Numbered from the stretch's first letter, positions 50,231-59,435 are shown. The stretch is 64,000 nucleotides of DNA from an uncultured Oscillospiraceae bacterium (GCA_910579175.1 CAJTTB010000011.1:14222-78221), one strand, 5' to 3'. The notes: a model not told the origin generated them from the sequence alone. Numbers and translations are program-made.

Positions 50231-51365
50231 TCACCTCCCGATGGGCAGAAGCCAACCGTTTGCCGATGGCTTCCACCACTGTAACGGTAACGCCGTTTCC
50301 GGCCTGTTTGTAGAGCTGTGCGTCCGATTGAAGAGGAAGCACTCTGTCGATCTGTTCGTCCCGCCAGCCTTGCAGCCGCAGGCATTCTTTTGGAGTCAGC
50401 CTGCGGATTCGGCCGCCGAAAAAAACACCGTGGCGGTCTTGGGCGGTGAGGGTGAACATGGGTTCTTCCGCAGATTTGATTCGCCGCCCGTTCTGACGGA
50501 CAGTTTCCCTTTCCGGGGTAAGGACCGCACGGGCTTCCAAGGTTCCTTGGTCGCTGTTTGTGGTGAGGGTATGGGCGATTTTTCTGCCAACTCTGCCGCG
50601 GCGGGTATTCAGTCCGGCAAACGCCAAACTGATGCTGTCGCCGGGATACGCCATTTTATAGCCTTTTTTCGTGTTTTCCTTAATCGGAAGCCCAACTTCA
50701 TACAGTCCGGTTTTCCCGCCAAATCCACCCGTTTGTGCAGCAAGGGTACAGCTTATTCCTTTTGTGGAATAGATTCTTTCTCCCTGAGCTCCGGGCAGGA
50801 TTTGTACAAGAGATGTTCCTGCTGTTTCGGTGAAAGGAAATATTTTTCCTCTGCATCGTTCATCAAGATATCCGATAAGATACACCCTTTTTCTGGATTG
50901 GGGGACTCCAAAATCTTTGCTGTTGAGCACCTGCCATTCCAAACCATACCCCAGTCTGTCCAGCGTATGGAGGATGGCCGCAAATGTCCTGCCCCCGTCA
51001 TGATTAAGCAGTCCGGGAACATTTTCAAGCAGCAGATACGCAGGTCTTTTTGCCGCAGTCAGCCGGGCAATTTCAAAGAACAAGGTACCTCTTGGATCGG
51101 AAAATCCCCCACGGTTTCCAGCAATCGAAAAAGACTGACAGGGAAAACCTCCGCACAGGAGTTCGAAGTCGGGGATATCGCTCGGATCGGCTTTTCGGAT
51201 ATCTTCACAGAACCACTCTCCTTTGGTATCGAACAAGGCTTCATAGCTTTGATTGGCTTTTTTGTCGATTTCGCAGTGTCCTACACAAGTAAATCCTCCG
51301 GCACGGGTGAGCCCTTCCCGGAACCCGCCAATACCGGAGAACAGGTCAATATATCGTATGGTTTT
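50217..51365 (-). CDS. C5 cytosine DNA methyltransferase with damaged start codon
   Basis: Motifs of the Dcm family are present: motif IV GGFPCQSFSIAGNRGGF, motif VI LLENVPGLL, motif VIII QSRKRVYLIG and motif IX-X TPKECLRLQGWRDEQ with QAGNGVTV. Motif I FSGIGGFREGL is encoded in the same frame upstream of the first ATG, but no ATG/GTG/TTG precedes it. The codon just before KTIRYIDLFSG is TAG (51366-51368), in a context GTGATATAG where one lost T would give ATG. Either a rare start (ATA or ATT) is used, or the gene is inactive or starts at the internal ATG 51236 without the SAM-binding motif. Confidence 0.85.
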   Translation of the reverse strand, partial: KTIRYIDLFSGIGGFREGLTRAGGFTCVGHCEIDKKANQSYEALFDTKGEWFCEDIRKADPSDIPDFELLCGGFPCQSFSIAGNRGGFSDPRGTLFFEIARLTAAKRPAYLLLENVPGLLNHDGGRTFAAILHTLDRLGYGLEWQVLNSKDFGVPQSRKRVYLIGYLDERCRGKIFPFTETAGTSLVQILPGAQGERIYSTKGISCTLAAQTGGFGGKTGLYEVGLPIKENTKKGYKMAYPGDSISLAFAGLNTRRGRVGRKIAHTLTTNSDQGTLEARAVLTPERETVRQNGRRIKSAEEPMFTLTAQDRHGVFFGGRIRRLTPKECLRLQGWRDEQIDRVLPLQSDAQLYKQAGNGVTVTVVEAIGKRLASAHREVNAID

Positions 51366-51461
51366 CTATATCACGCCCCTTATCTTGTATGATACTAAAA
51401 GCTAACACACAATCAACGGACATCGCCCCTTTCCCATGGTGAAATGAAATATATATGAAAA

Positions 51462-51485
51462 CAGCCCGCAGTTTCCTGCGGGCTG
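51462..51485 (-). terminator. Terminator after the RHH-like acidic protein gene
   Basis: CAGCCCGCAG-TTTC-CTGCGGGCTG is a perfect 10-bp stem. On the minus strand it is followed by TTTTCAT. It starts 12 bases after the stop codon at 51498. Confidence 0.85.
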
Positions 51486-51497
51486 CTGTTGGCTGTG

Positions 51498-52157
51498 TTA
51501 TGCGTAGGTTTCATCTTCATTTTCATTGGTTTCGCCGGATTCTATGGTATCGTCATCCGGCTCGGTTTCTTCTTCCTCATCCTGATTCCAGCTTTCCGGC
51601 GTAGTATCCTCATCATCCTCGCTGGGTTCTTCCTCGCCCTCATCGGTTCCGGTGTTTTCTGCAGGTTCCCAGCCGTTCCCGGTTGTTTCTTCATCAGCAC
51701 TGAGTCCCTCGGTTTCGCCATTTTCTTCGTCCCAGTCCTCTGATTCCTCGTCATCGGGTACTTCCTCGTCCTCATCGCTTTCAGCGGTTTCTGCGGCTTC
51801 CCAGCCGTTTTCAGCCTGTTCCTCGTGTTCGGCTGCTCTGGCGGCTTCGAATTCTTCTTCCGCTTCTTCCAGCGCCTGTTCGATCAGCCCAATCACGAAT
51901 TCCTTTTGAGTGAGGCGGCGATGATAGGCTTTCTCGTAGTTTTCAAGGTATTCCTTTACCCTCTGGAACAATTCCTCGCTCACCTGAAATGCTAATGTTC
52001 TTCCTTTTTCCATAATTCTGTTAGCCCCTTTCTCATAATGCTCCCGGATGATCATTTCGATGAATTTGCTCATCGTGCTTTCTGTTTCCCTGATTTCCTC
52101 GCTGATTTGGTTATGCAGATCCAGCGGGATTTTGCAGGTTACGCCCTTTGTTTCCAC
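51498..52157 (-). CDS. Ribbon-helix-helix-like protein with long acidic tail
   Basis: The N-terminal ~100 residues contain two stretches like RHH or coiled regulatory domains (TCKIPLDLHNQISEEIRE, then STMSKFIEMIIREHY; and TLAFQVSEELFQRVKEYLEN). The C-terminal ~110 residues are nearly all Glu, Asp, Ser, Thr, Gly and Trp (for example ESEDWDEENGETEG). I start at GTG 52157 because AAAAAAGGAG lies just before it; the frame is open upstream. It is common in Firmicute conjugative elements. Its role there is unknown; DNA mimicry or copy control are possible. Confidence 0.75.
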   Translation of the reverse strand: METKGVTCKIPLDLHNQISEEIRETESTMSKFIEMIIREHYEKGANRIMEKGRTLAFQVSEELFQRVKEYLENYEKAYHRRLTQKEFVIGLIEQALEEAEEEFEAARAAEHEEQAENGWEAAETAESDEDEEVPDDEESEDWDEENGETEGLSADEETTGNGWEPAENTGTDEGEEEPSEDDEDTTPESWNQDEEEETEPDDDTIESGETNENEDETYA

Positions 52158-52301
52158 GCCTATCGCTCCTTTTTTCGTTCTTTCCCTTTCGGGCAACACA
52201 AGCATACTGCAACCCGCCGGATAAAGCTATTACCAAGACCAACAACCTTTCAGTCAAAGCAGGCTCGACAAACGTCACAACCAATAAAGGCTATGTGGGG
52301 G

Positions 52302-52577
52302 TTATTCTTCTCCTAACAGGGAACCAAGGAAGCCTATCATCTCCTGCGGAATGGCTTCTTCCTGCTGCGGTACTGGCTGGGAAGGCACAGTTTTAAGTTC
52401 TTCCCGCAGCACCCGGCGCAGAATTGTTTCCAGTTCTTCTCGCTGGGCATTTTCCAGAATCACCTGTACCAGAAAGGCGTTTTTCTGGCCTTCCGGCACA
52501 GCCTGCAGAATTTGCCACGCCCTGCGATGTTTTTCATTCTGGAGGTTGGGGCGGAACATAAAAAGGGGTCTGCTCAT
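52302..52577 (-). CDS. Small partner protein of ParM-like actin, 91 aa
   Basis: It overlaps the ParM-like gene by 4 bases (ATGA) and encodes a basic N-terminus (RPNLQNEKHRRAWQIL), a Glu/Arg-rich helical middle and a hydrophobic end. Order and size fit a ParR/StbB-like DNA adaptor that links the actin filament to a centromere. Sequence evidence for the family is weak; the call is from context. Confidence 0.65.
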   Translation of the reverse strand: MSRPLFMFRPNLQNEKHRRAWQILQAVPEGQKNAFLVQVILENAQREELETILRRVLREELKTVPSQPVPQQEEAIPQEMIGFLGSLLGEE

Positions 52578-53524
52578 GCCTTGCCCACACCGCCCGAAAA
52601 CTGCCCCAAAATCCTCTCGAACCCTTCAGCGTTTACCTTGTCGTCTATCAGGGCAAAAACCCGACACAGGCTGTCCTGTTCGCTCACGTTGCCCTTGACT
52701 ACCGATGCGCCGCCGCCCAGCATCACCACTGGGATGGCTTTCAGGTCAAACCCCGATTCCATGGCGGCCGAAAGAAGGCGCTCTGTGTAAAGCCGCCCTT
52801 GTTTCTGGATAATGTTTCGGGCGTCCTCATCCATACTGCAGGGCTTTCCTGCCAGAACACGTTCCACCTGAGCGTCGGTCACAGACAGCCCGGTATCCCG
52901 GCGGACCTGTTCTTTCGTTTCATCAATGCAGCGGATCATACCGAGTTCCAGACTTCGGCAGGTAGCCGCATTGGGAACACCATTATCCAACCGCATCAGA
53001 TCAACAGTCCAGCCGCCGATGTCCATGAGAAGAACAGAAGGCTCATTCTGGATGAGTTCTGGATGCAGCGCAATGGCAGAGTAGCCCTGTGGGAACAGTT
53101 TCACATCCTCAATGGTGATTTTATAGGCGATTCCTTCAAACTGAAAGCACACCGGACGGAGGCCGTCTGCCAGCTGGGAAGAACGCAGAAGGTATTCCCG
53201 GAAAGGCTTTTTCTCACGGCCAAATCCAGCCAGAGGCAGCCCGGCGGCAATGCGCACCGAACACTCTGTTTTTCCACCTCGCTGTTTGATTTCCTTGGCG
53301 ATGGCTGCAAGGGTAAGCAGGTAGTAATTATCGTTTTCCATTTTGTTGCGCAGGATCGGCTGCCTGCCGGTTCCGCAGACATAAAACTTCCCGCCGAATT
53401 CCAGTGTGTTTTGCAAGGTGTAAGGTTCATGGGAATACTCTGCAATACCGGCTGGGAAAGAAAAATGCCGGGTTTTGATTGCATAATAGCCATGGTCGAT
53501 GCCAATGTTCATGGTTTTACTCAT
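52574..53524 (-). CDS. parM: ParM/StbA-like plasmid segregation actin
   Basis: The 316-residue actin-fold ATPase starts MNIGIDHGYYAIKTRHFSF (phosphate 1). It has SVLLMDIGGWTVDLMRLDNG (phosphate 2) and VVMLGGGASVVKG (adenosine motif). ParM filaments push replicated plasmids or circular element forms apart. The neighbouring small gene is its likely adaptor. This supports an element with an extrachromosomal stage. Confidence 0.88.
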   Translation of the reverse strand: MSKTMNIGIDHGYYAIKTRHFSFPAGIAEYSHEPYTLQNTLEFGGKFYVCGTGRQPILRNKMENDNYYLLTLAAIAKEIKQRGGKTECSVRIAAGLPLAGFGREKKPFREYLLRSSQLADGLRPVCFQFEGIAYKITIEDVKLFPQGYSAIALHPELIQNEPSVLLMDIGGWTVDLMRLDNGVPNAATCRSLELGMIRCIDETKEQVRRDTGLSVTDAQVERVLAGKPCSMDEDARNIIQKQGRLYTERLLSAAMESGFDLKAIPVVMLGGGASVVKGNVSEQDSLCRVFALIDDKVNAEGFERILGQFSGGVGKA

Positions 53525-53954
53525 CCTTTCTTGTTGGTTGTTGAAAACTTGAGGTTCTTGCTGAGTTAGAGCTTAGAGTTATCTTGTTCTTTCCCAGCTG
53601 GTAAAGTATTAGGGGGGAGAGTGTGAGAGGGGGGAAAGCGGAAAACCGCCCCGGCCATTCAGCCGGAGCGGTTCTAAAAAAGGGCGCACTACCCCCTTGT
53701 ATTTTGAGGGCTTGAAATTGACCCATTTGGGGCTTTCGTTAATCTATCTATATAACTGTCGGAAACTTTTACACTTCCGACAACGGGAAAAAAGAGTGGT
53801 AAACGCAAAAAAGCGGAGTTCCCAGCCTGAAAAATCAGGTGAAAACTCCGCTTAGCTTTGCAGATATCTCTAAAAACGGGGATGACAGTAATGGGACACC
53901 AATCCTTTTTTGAAACGGAAAAAAGCCCGCAAACCCGCATGAATACTAAGAAAA
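53525..53954. other. Region upstream of parM with two hairpins
   Basis: No gene is seen. AACCGCCCCGGC/GCCGGAGCGGTT (53644-53673) and AAGCGGAGTT/AACTCCGCTT (53811-53853, with an inner CCTGA/TCAGG stem) are strong inverted repeats in a region where a centromere-like parC site or regulatory leader would be expected. No iteron array is visible. Confidence 0.45.
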
Positions 53955-53982
53955 ATGTGCCTGACAGTAAAATCAGGCACAT
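53955..53982 (-). terminator. Terminator of the tRNA cluster
   Basis: ATGTGCCTGA and TCAGGCACAT form a 10-bp stem, followed on the minus strand by TTTTTC. It is 8 bases past the 3' end of tRNA-Tyr. Confidence 0.85.
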
Positions 53983-53989
53983 AATCTAA

Positions 53990-54072
53990 TGGGAGCGGAT
54001 GGATTCGAACCATCGAAGCTGAAAAGCAACAGATTTACAGTCTGCCCCCTTTGGCCACTCGGGAACGCTCCC
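53990..54072 (-). tRNA. tRNA-Tyr (anticodon GTA)
   Basis: The class II tRNA with a long variable arm has acceptor GGGAGCG/CGCTCCC and anticodon arm CAGACTGTAAATCTG, so the anticodon is GTA. CCA is not encoded. It is the last tRNA of the array, next to the mobile region. Confidence 0.95.
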
Positions 54073-54086
54073 ACAATTTTTATAAA

Positions 54087-54159
54087 AGCTGGTGGACGGA
54101 CTTGAACCCCCGACCTGCTGATTACAAATCAGCTGCTCTACCAACTGAGCTACACCAGC
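54087..54159 (-). tRNA. tRNA-Thr (anticodon TGT)
   Basis: The 73-base cloverleaf has acceptor GCTGGTG/CACCAGC and anticodon arm CTGATTTGTAATCAG, reading ACA. D-arm TAGCTCAGTTGGTAGAGC and T-arm GGTTCAAGTCC are typical. Confidence 0.95.
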
Positions 54160-54309
54160 AAGATTACTTTTCTTATTCTATCATAAAGAAAAATAGATGT
54201 CAATATCTTTCTTTTGAAAAAATCAATATTTTTGTAATTCCATAAATAATATCATAACTGCCAATTTAAACATAAAAAAGTTCCAAGACTATTGCCTTGA
54301 AACTTTTAA

Positions 54310-54384
54310 TGGTGACCCGTACGAGAATCGAACTCGTGATTCCGCCGTGAAAGGGCGGTGTCTTGACCGCTTGACCAACGGGCC
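54310..54384 (-). tRNA. tRNA-Glu (anticodon TTC)
   Basis: The 75-base gene includes an encoded CCA. Acceptor GGCCCGT/ACGGGTC (one G-U) and anticodon stem CCGCC-CTTTCAC-GGCGG give anticodon TTC. The T-arm GAGTTCGATTCTC is normal. Confidence 0.95.
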
Positions 54385-54396
54385 ATAAAATTGTAG

Positions 54397-54470
54397 TAGC
54401 GGTAGTCGGATTTGAACCAACGACACCGCGGGTATGAACCGCGTGCTCTAGCCAACTGAGCTATACCGCC
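54397..54470 (-). tRNA. tRNA-Met (anticodon CAT)
   Basis: The 74-base cloverleaf has acceptor GGCGGTA/TACCGCT (one G-U), D-arm TAGCTCAGTTGGCTAGAGC and anticodon arm GCGGTTCATACCCGC with anticodon CAT. The acceptor pairs at position 1, so it is not the initiator; elongator Met is likely, though a modified Ile(CAT) cannot be excluded. Confidence 0.9.
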
Positions 54471-54921
54471 ATTTTTTTCAGCCGGACTTCAAATCCATCT
54501 TGCTGGAACGTTTTATATTCTAACACAGGAATAGACAAGTGTCAACACTTTTTTTAAAAAAAGTTTATTTTTACAAGAAATAGAACAAAAGACCAGAAAA
54601 TTTATCTAATATATACCACAATCTATCTCATAATTTTCAAATAAGCAATATAACAAGATAACGATCTATTCGTATAACAGTAGTATGGACAGAAATTGTT
54701 ATCATATACAAAAAAACACTGTAAAATTTTTCTGGATTCTTGTGAGAAAAATATGCCAATTACCATAATGAAATAATCATTATAAAAGTCACATCTATCT
54801 TTTGTACTGATAGCAATTGGATTGTTCTATTTTTTGTCAAAATAACTATATAACAATTATTCATTATGGATGACTGCCTGATAAGCTGAAAACTCCCATT
54901 TATGATGTCTATTACGAATGC
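54471..54921. other. AT-rich intergenic region upstream of the tRNA cluster
   Basis: No gene is seen. The region should hold the tRNA promoter for the minus strand and the end of the hydrolase transcript. I see no clear hexamer pair or hairpin. Confidence 0.3.
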
Positions 54922-55986
54922 TTATCGCGCTTTTTCTATCTTCGCAATTTGATGAATCAGCTTAGAAAATCCCTCTGAATCTGATTCTAATAAACCATGT
55001 GTCATATTTTCCATCAAATACATTTGTTTATATGGTGCATTTACTTGCTCAAAATACTCCTGTGCCAATGTATAGTTTGTTTGATAATCTTTATCTCCAT
55101 TTATGTTATAAAATGGCATTTGATAATCAACTCTACCTTTTAAAGAAAATGAAGCAAATTCTTTAGAAGCAAAAAAATCCAAATAGACGCTCATATCTCT
55201 TTTAAAATAATCTATCCAATCAATTATGGAGTAATTTGGATTAAATATTACCGTTGTCATTAAATTGTAGTCAGAACCATTCGCCATCATATCATAGCCA
55301 TATTTTTGCATAATGGCATTTCTCGCAGTAATGTGTTCCATAGTAATACGATCAGGAGTTAATTGATTTATGAATTCTAAAGTTTCTTTGTCACCTTCTG
55401 CCCACAGCAATGCCTCTTGTCGAAAAGCCTCCTCATTTTCTATGTAATCGACAAGTTGCCCAGTCCCAATAAAACACTCATAATACTCTGGATATTCAAG
55501 TGCCAGATTTGCCCCATAAATCGACCCCCATGAGTGCCCGAGAATCGTCAATTTATCTTTTGAAAGATAATCCAGTATAAACTTTGTTATTTTCTTTCCA
55601 TCTGTCAAAAACAATTCTCGTGTCAATACAATATCATTCTGTTGTGCATCATAACTTTTCCCACAATTGCGTTGATCCCATGTTACCACAGTATACACAT
55701 CTGCCCATTTTCTTGTAAATATATAATCGATATCACTGGTCGACGATCCAGGTCCACCATGTAGATAAAGCAAGACTGGATTATCTATATCCTCTCCATA
55801 GACATGAATCCACTGCTTTGTACCATTCACATCAATGTACATTGATTCATTGATACCGCCATCAGGAGTCCGGTTATAAATTGCTCTTCCGATTGCTCTA
55901 ATCAAAAAAAATGAAGCTGCCAATATAAAAATAGCAAATGCTATCCATTTTATCATTTTTAATCGTTTGCTTTTTTTCTTCATCAA
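54922..55986 (-). CDS. Membrane-anchored alpha/beta hydrolase (proline iminopeptidase-like)
   Basis: The 354-residue protein has a basic N-terminus and one membrane helix (about 11-30). The hydrolase fold follows with YLHGGPGSS (oxyanion), VVTWDQRNCGKS, and the nucleophile elbow LGHSWGSIYG. The final His is in MTHGLLES. The HGGPG motif is typical of the proline iminopeptidase/tricorn-associated family (S33). The active site would face outward. The substrate is unknown. ATCAAGGAGATGT precedes the start. It stands alone. Confidence 0.85.
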   Translation of the reverse strand: MMKKKSKRLKMIKWIAFAIFILAASFFLIRAIGRAIYNRTPDGGINESMYIDVNGTKQWIHVYGEDIDNPVLLYLHGGPGSSTSDIDYIFTRKWADVYTVVTWDQRNCGKSYDAQQNDIVLTRELFLTDGKKITKFILDYLSKDKLTILGHSWGSIYGANLALEYPEYYECFIGTGQLVDYIENEEAFRQEALLWAEGDKETLEFINQLTPDRITMEHITARNAIMQKYGYDMMANGSDYNLMTTVIFNPNYSIIDWIDYFKRDMSVYLDFFASKEFASFSLKGRVDYQMPFYNINGDKDYQTNYTLAQEYFEQVNAPYKQMYLMENMTHGLLESDSEGFSKLIHQIAKIEKAR

Positions 55987-56273
55987 AACATCTCCTTGAA
56001 ATTCTGATTTGCTGGTTTGATTGTAGCATGTTTTTTAACATGATACAAGACATAAATTGATGAAATTGCCAGAAGTATTATCTATCAACACAAAAGATAA
56101 AAGTGAATCATAAAAAGAATTTCTTACTAGTTGAAATCCAATTTTAACAGTAGCAAACTTACTTTTAACAAGAAATTACAATTATTTTGTCTGATTATCA
56201 TAAGATAACTACTAGATTTTGTGCTTTAAATCAGTTATACTGAAACTGTACTATTTTTAAGGAGGTTTAATAG

Positions 56274-57521
56274 ATGAAATTTCCATGGGACAAAAAATAT
56301 CTTCATTGGGGAGTTACCGCATTTTTAGTAATTGTCGCCAGTATTTTATTCTTTTTCTGTCTATTGCGTTTTGACGCTTTAGAAGACATCGCCATCATGG
56401 TTCTTGGCATTTTGCAACCTATTCTATATGGGTTGACCATCGCTTATCTGCTGACCCCTGTGATGAATTTTTTTGAACGTTATATACAGAAATGGGTTCA
56501 AAAAATAAGCAAAAAACAAAAAGTCACTACCATACAAAAGATATCTAGAAGCATTAGTATTTTGATTACTATGTTATTGATGTTACTTTTAATTTCTGCA
56601 TTAATTAGTATGATTATTCCACAACTGATAAAAAGCATTAATGGCTTGGCAGCCGACTTTCCCGATTATATTAATCAACTCAATCTCTGGATAAATTCTC
56701 ATTTGGATAATAACCCACAGTTCACACGTATCTTCAATGAGATCGTAAATAAATTCACTCAAAACTATGAAAAATGGTGGGACAACCTGCAACCTGCTTT
56801 TAATTCCTTCCTTGCTGGTTTGACCACCGGAGTAAAGGGCGTTTTTAACGCTGTGAAAAATATTTTAATCGGTCTTATTGTCTCTATCTATGTCATGTTT
56901 AGCAAAGAAACCTTTGCTGCACAAAGTAAAAAAATTGTTTATGCCTTATTAGAAATCACACATGCCAATCAATTTATCAGTATGGCAAGACATACACACA
57001 AAGTATTTAGTAGTTTTATTGTAGGAAAATTAATTGATTCTTTTATCATTGGAATTATCTGCTTTATTGGTATGAGTATCTTTCAAATGCCACAACCTTT
57101 ATTAATCAGTGTCATTATTGGTGTCACCAATGTCATTCCATTCTTTGGACCTTTGATCGGGGCAATTCCAACAGCCTTTATTATTTTATTAATCAAGCCT
57201 AGCAGTTGTCTTTATTTTGTCATCTTTATTTTGGTGCTACAACAGTTCGACGGAAATATTTTAGGTCCTAAAATTTTAGGGGAAGCTACTGGACTAAGTA
57301 GTTTTTGGGTTATCTTTTCTATTTTGGTATCAGGAGGATTATTTGGATTTGCCGGCATGGTCATCGGCGTTCCATTTTTTGCAGTGATCTATGGAAGTAT
57401 TAAATTGCTGATTACAAATTCTCTACAAAAGAAACAACTTCCCACCAAAACAAAGGATTATCGGAGTTTATCCCACATTGATACAACTGATAAATCTGTC
57501 ATTCACTTCGATGATAAATAA
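56274..57521 (+). CDS. AI-2E family transporter (PerM/UPF0118)
   Basis: The 415-residue membrane protein has about eight predicted helices. A long extracytoplasmic amphipathic region lies between helix pairs (residues about 120-190). The family C-terminal motif is IPFFGPLIGAIPTAFIILL, then QFDGNILGPKILG. Family members export signalling molecules or act as Na+/H+ antiporters. AAGGAGGTTTAATAG precedes the ATG. A perfect hairpin terminator follows. Confidence 0.9.
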   Translation: MKFPWDKKYLHWGVTAFLVIVASILFFFCLLRFDALEDIAIMVLGILQPILYGLTIAYLLTPVMNFFERYIQKWVQKISKKQKVTTIQKISRSISILITMLLMLLLISALISMIIPQLIKSINGLAADFPDYINQLNLWINSHLDNNPQFTRIFNEIVNKFTQNYEKWWDNLQPAFNSFLAGLTTGVKGVFNAVKNILIGLIVSIYVMFSKETFAAQSKKIVYALLEITHANQFISMARHTHKVFSSFIVGKLIDSFIIGIICFIGMSIFQMPQPLLISVIIGVTNVIPFFGPLIGAIPTAFIILLIKPSSCLYFVIFILVLQQFDGNILGPKILGEATGLSSFWVIFSILVSGGLFGFAGMVIGVPFFAVIYGSIKLLITNSLQKKQLPTKTKDYRSLSHIDTTDKSVIHFDDK

Positions 57522-57573
57522 ATCTGCAAAATGGGTTAAAAAATATCTATCACCGCAAAAGCATATCACAAAT

Positions 57574-57606
57574 AAATGGGTTATCAAATTTTTTGATAAC
57601 CCATTT
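57574..57606. terminator. Terminator between convergent genes
   Basis: AAATGGGTTATCAAA and TTTGATAACCCATTT form a 15-bp stem with a 3-base loop, followed by TTG after a T-run. Confidence 0.85.
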
Positions 57607-57683
57607 TTGTTTTATCAGACTTTCTATTTCAGTGAAGTTTGATTGATTTGGATACTTGTAGATTACAACTCAAACAACGATTC

Positions 57684-58223
57684 TTATAATTCATCTCGCT
57701 TTTGAAAATGATTGGGCAACTTCCCTTTGGAATGGATATCCAAAGACTGCTTGATTTTATCCTTAATCTCATCAAAGGCATGAGGCTGATTTTCATCAAT
57801 CTGAATCATTGGATTTTTTAATAACAACATTCTTTGAAATAAATCTCTATCTACTGGAGCAATCAATAATTTTTTGTGTTGCCCTTTTTCCCGATACCGA
57901 AAATCCAATCGGTCAAGAGAATATGCAATACATCGAGAAATAGACATATCATTGGTTTTAACCGCTCTTGTAATGGTGGTATAGGGAATGCGCTTATGAA
58001 AAAATAAACCAGCATGAATCACCAAATCATAATCCTCTAAAATAAAATAAGTTGCTGAATAGATAGGTGTCATAAAAAACAATATCACCAACAATAATAT
58101 ACTGATAATCAAATAAGTAATACTGTCATTGATAATTGTTAGATACAACATGACGATTGTTTGAATAGAAAGTATGATCATCATCAGATGTGCCCAATTA
58201 TCAATTTTAGATTTGAACTTCAT
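57684..58223 (-). CDS. PH-domain (bPH/YdbS-like) membrane protein
   Basis: The 179-residue protein has two adjacent membrane helices (about 10-50). A bacterial PH-like domain follows, with YFILEDYDLVIHAGLFFHKRIPYTTITRAV, the typical strand pattern of DUF304/YdbS proteins. Their function is unknown; they sit at the membrane. The gene starts 3 bases after the TVP38-like gene and is co-transcribed with it. Confidence 0.8.
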   Translation of the reverse strand: MKFKSKIDNWAHLMMIILSIQTIVMLYLTIINDSITYLIISILLLVILFFMTPIYSATYFILEDYDLVIHAGLFFHKRIPYTTITRAVKTNDMSISRCIAYSLDRLDFRYREKGQHKKLLIAPVDRDLFQRMLLLKNPMIQIDENQPHAFDEIKDKIKQSLDIHSKGKLPNHFQKRDEL

Positions 58224-58226
58224 AGA

Positions 58227-58934
58227 TTACTCCTTTTCATGGCGATGGAGAAAACCGATAATCTTATCATGATAGACAATACCCAAGATACCCAAAATGC
58301 CCGTAATGGCAAAAATCAAAATGGTCATTTGAAAATTTCCTTTATCAATGGTTGAACCTGCATAAGTAGAAGAGAGGATAGAGGGAATTCTTGCCAGTGT
58401 GGAAATGACAAAAAAGGAAAGTGGTTTCATTGCAGTTAAGGGAACAAAATAGGTCAGCAAATCCTTTGGCGTACCTGGAATAAAAAATAAAATAAATACA
58501 AATACTTCTAGTTTTTTAGTATCATAAAGAAAAGCTAATTTTTTCATTTTATCCTGTGGCACCATACGATTGACAAAACTACTGCCAAGTTTTCTAACAG
58601 TATAAAAAATAATGACACTGCTGATAACAACACCAAGTGTACAGATAAGGTATCCACCAAATGTTCCATATAAGACGCCTGCTGCCACCTCTACCACTTC
58701 TCCAGGGATAAATGCCACAATCACTTGTAATAACTGTAGCGCCAATAGAATTAACACTCCCCAAACTCCCTTAGAGCGAATGTATTCAATAAGAGCATTT
58801 CGATTCTCCTCTATCATCAGTTGTTTGATATGGGGAATCAAAAGTATGGTAATCACCAATAACACAACTACGATAAAAACCAATATGATAAATTTTTTGG
58901 TGTCTTTCTGATTGGTAGCCTTATCTTTTGACAT
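58227..58934 (-). CDS. TVP38/TMEM64 (DedA-like) membrane protein
   Basis: The 235-residue protein has about six hydrophobic segments. The family core is FIPGEVVEVAAGVLYGTFGGYLI and FFIPGTPKDLLTYFVPLT (the re-entrant loop motif F/GxxP). DedA/TVP38 proteins act as lipid scramblases or undecaprenyl-phosphate flippases in some bacteria. It is the first gene of a two-gene operon with the PH-domain protein. Confidence 0.9.
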   Translation of the reverse strand: MSKDKATNQKDTKKFIILVFIVVVLLVITILLIPHIKQLMIEENRNALIEYIRSKGVWGVLILLALQLLQVIVAFIPGEVVEVAAGVLYGTFGGYLICTLGVVISSVIIFYTVRKLGSSFVNRMVPQDKMKKLAFLYDTKKLEVFVFILFFIPGTPKDLLTYFVPLTAMKPLSFFVISTLARIPSILSSTYAGSTIDKGNFQMTILIFAITGILGILGIVYHDKIIGFLHRHEKE

Positions 58935-59076
58935 CTGTTTCTCTCCATTTCATCATTTATTACTAGTTTTATTATATCGGGCGGTTTTATGACAAACATG
59001 AAGAAATCGTAAAAAAATTTTTATATTGCCCCTTTCCAATCCCCCTTTCCATAAAAAAATATTTGTTGTTTTTTGG

Positions 59077-59127
59077 TTGACAATTTGGAAAATTGGTATA
59101 TAATAATATATGAACAATAATTCATAT
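59077..59127 (+). promoter_or_regulatory. Promoter with ArsR/SmtB-type operator
   Basis: TTGACA (59077-59082), a 16-base spacer and a perfect TATAAT (59099-59104) are followed by ATATGAA-6-TTCATAT (59108-59127). This is the dyad typical of metal-sensing ArsR/SmtB repressors (ATATGAAC..TTCATAT). It precedes the metal ATPase operon, so metal-induced derepression is likely. The regulator gene is not nearby. Confidence 0.75.
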
Positions 59128-59192
59128 GAATTATTATATAACTAAATTGAAGTTACAACCAATTTTTTAAAAAATTATCTGGAGGTTTTATC

Positions 59193-59411
59193 ATGAAAAA
59201 AAGCTTTAAAATGGTAGATTTGGATTGTGCAAACTGTGCTGCAAAGATGGAAACTGCTATCAAAAAAATCAAAGGCGTCAATCACGCAACCGTCAGTTTT
59301 ATGAGTCAAAAAATGACAATTGATGCAGATGACGACCATTTTCAAGAAATCATAAAAGAGATTGTAAAAGTTTGTAAGCGTATAGAACCAGATTGTATCA
59401 TTCAAATCTAA
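59193..59411 (+). CDS. Heavy-metal-associated (HMA) domain protein
   Basis: The 72-residue ferredoxin-like protein has the metal-binding LDCANCAAKM (Cys12, Cys15). It ends 24 bases before the P-type ATPase gene, which lacks its own N-terminal HMA domain. The domain is thus encoded separately and may deliver metal to the pump. CTGGAGG precedes the ATG. Confidence 0.92.
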   Translation: MKKSFKMVDLDCANCAAKMETAIKKIKGVNHATVSFMSQKMTIDADDDHFQEIIKEIVKVCKRIEPDCIIQI

Positions 59412-59435
59412 TCAATCTATTATGGAGGAAAAGCC

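Noticed and set aside
50097..51392. Plus-strand frame of 431 codons opposite the methyltransferase
   Set aside because: It mirrors a gene with all C5-methyltransferase motifs and shows no protein family features of its own.
53525..53990. Plasmid replication origin upstream of parM
   Set aside because: Only hairpins are present; there are no iterons, no DnaA boxes that I can see and no replication initiator gene.
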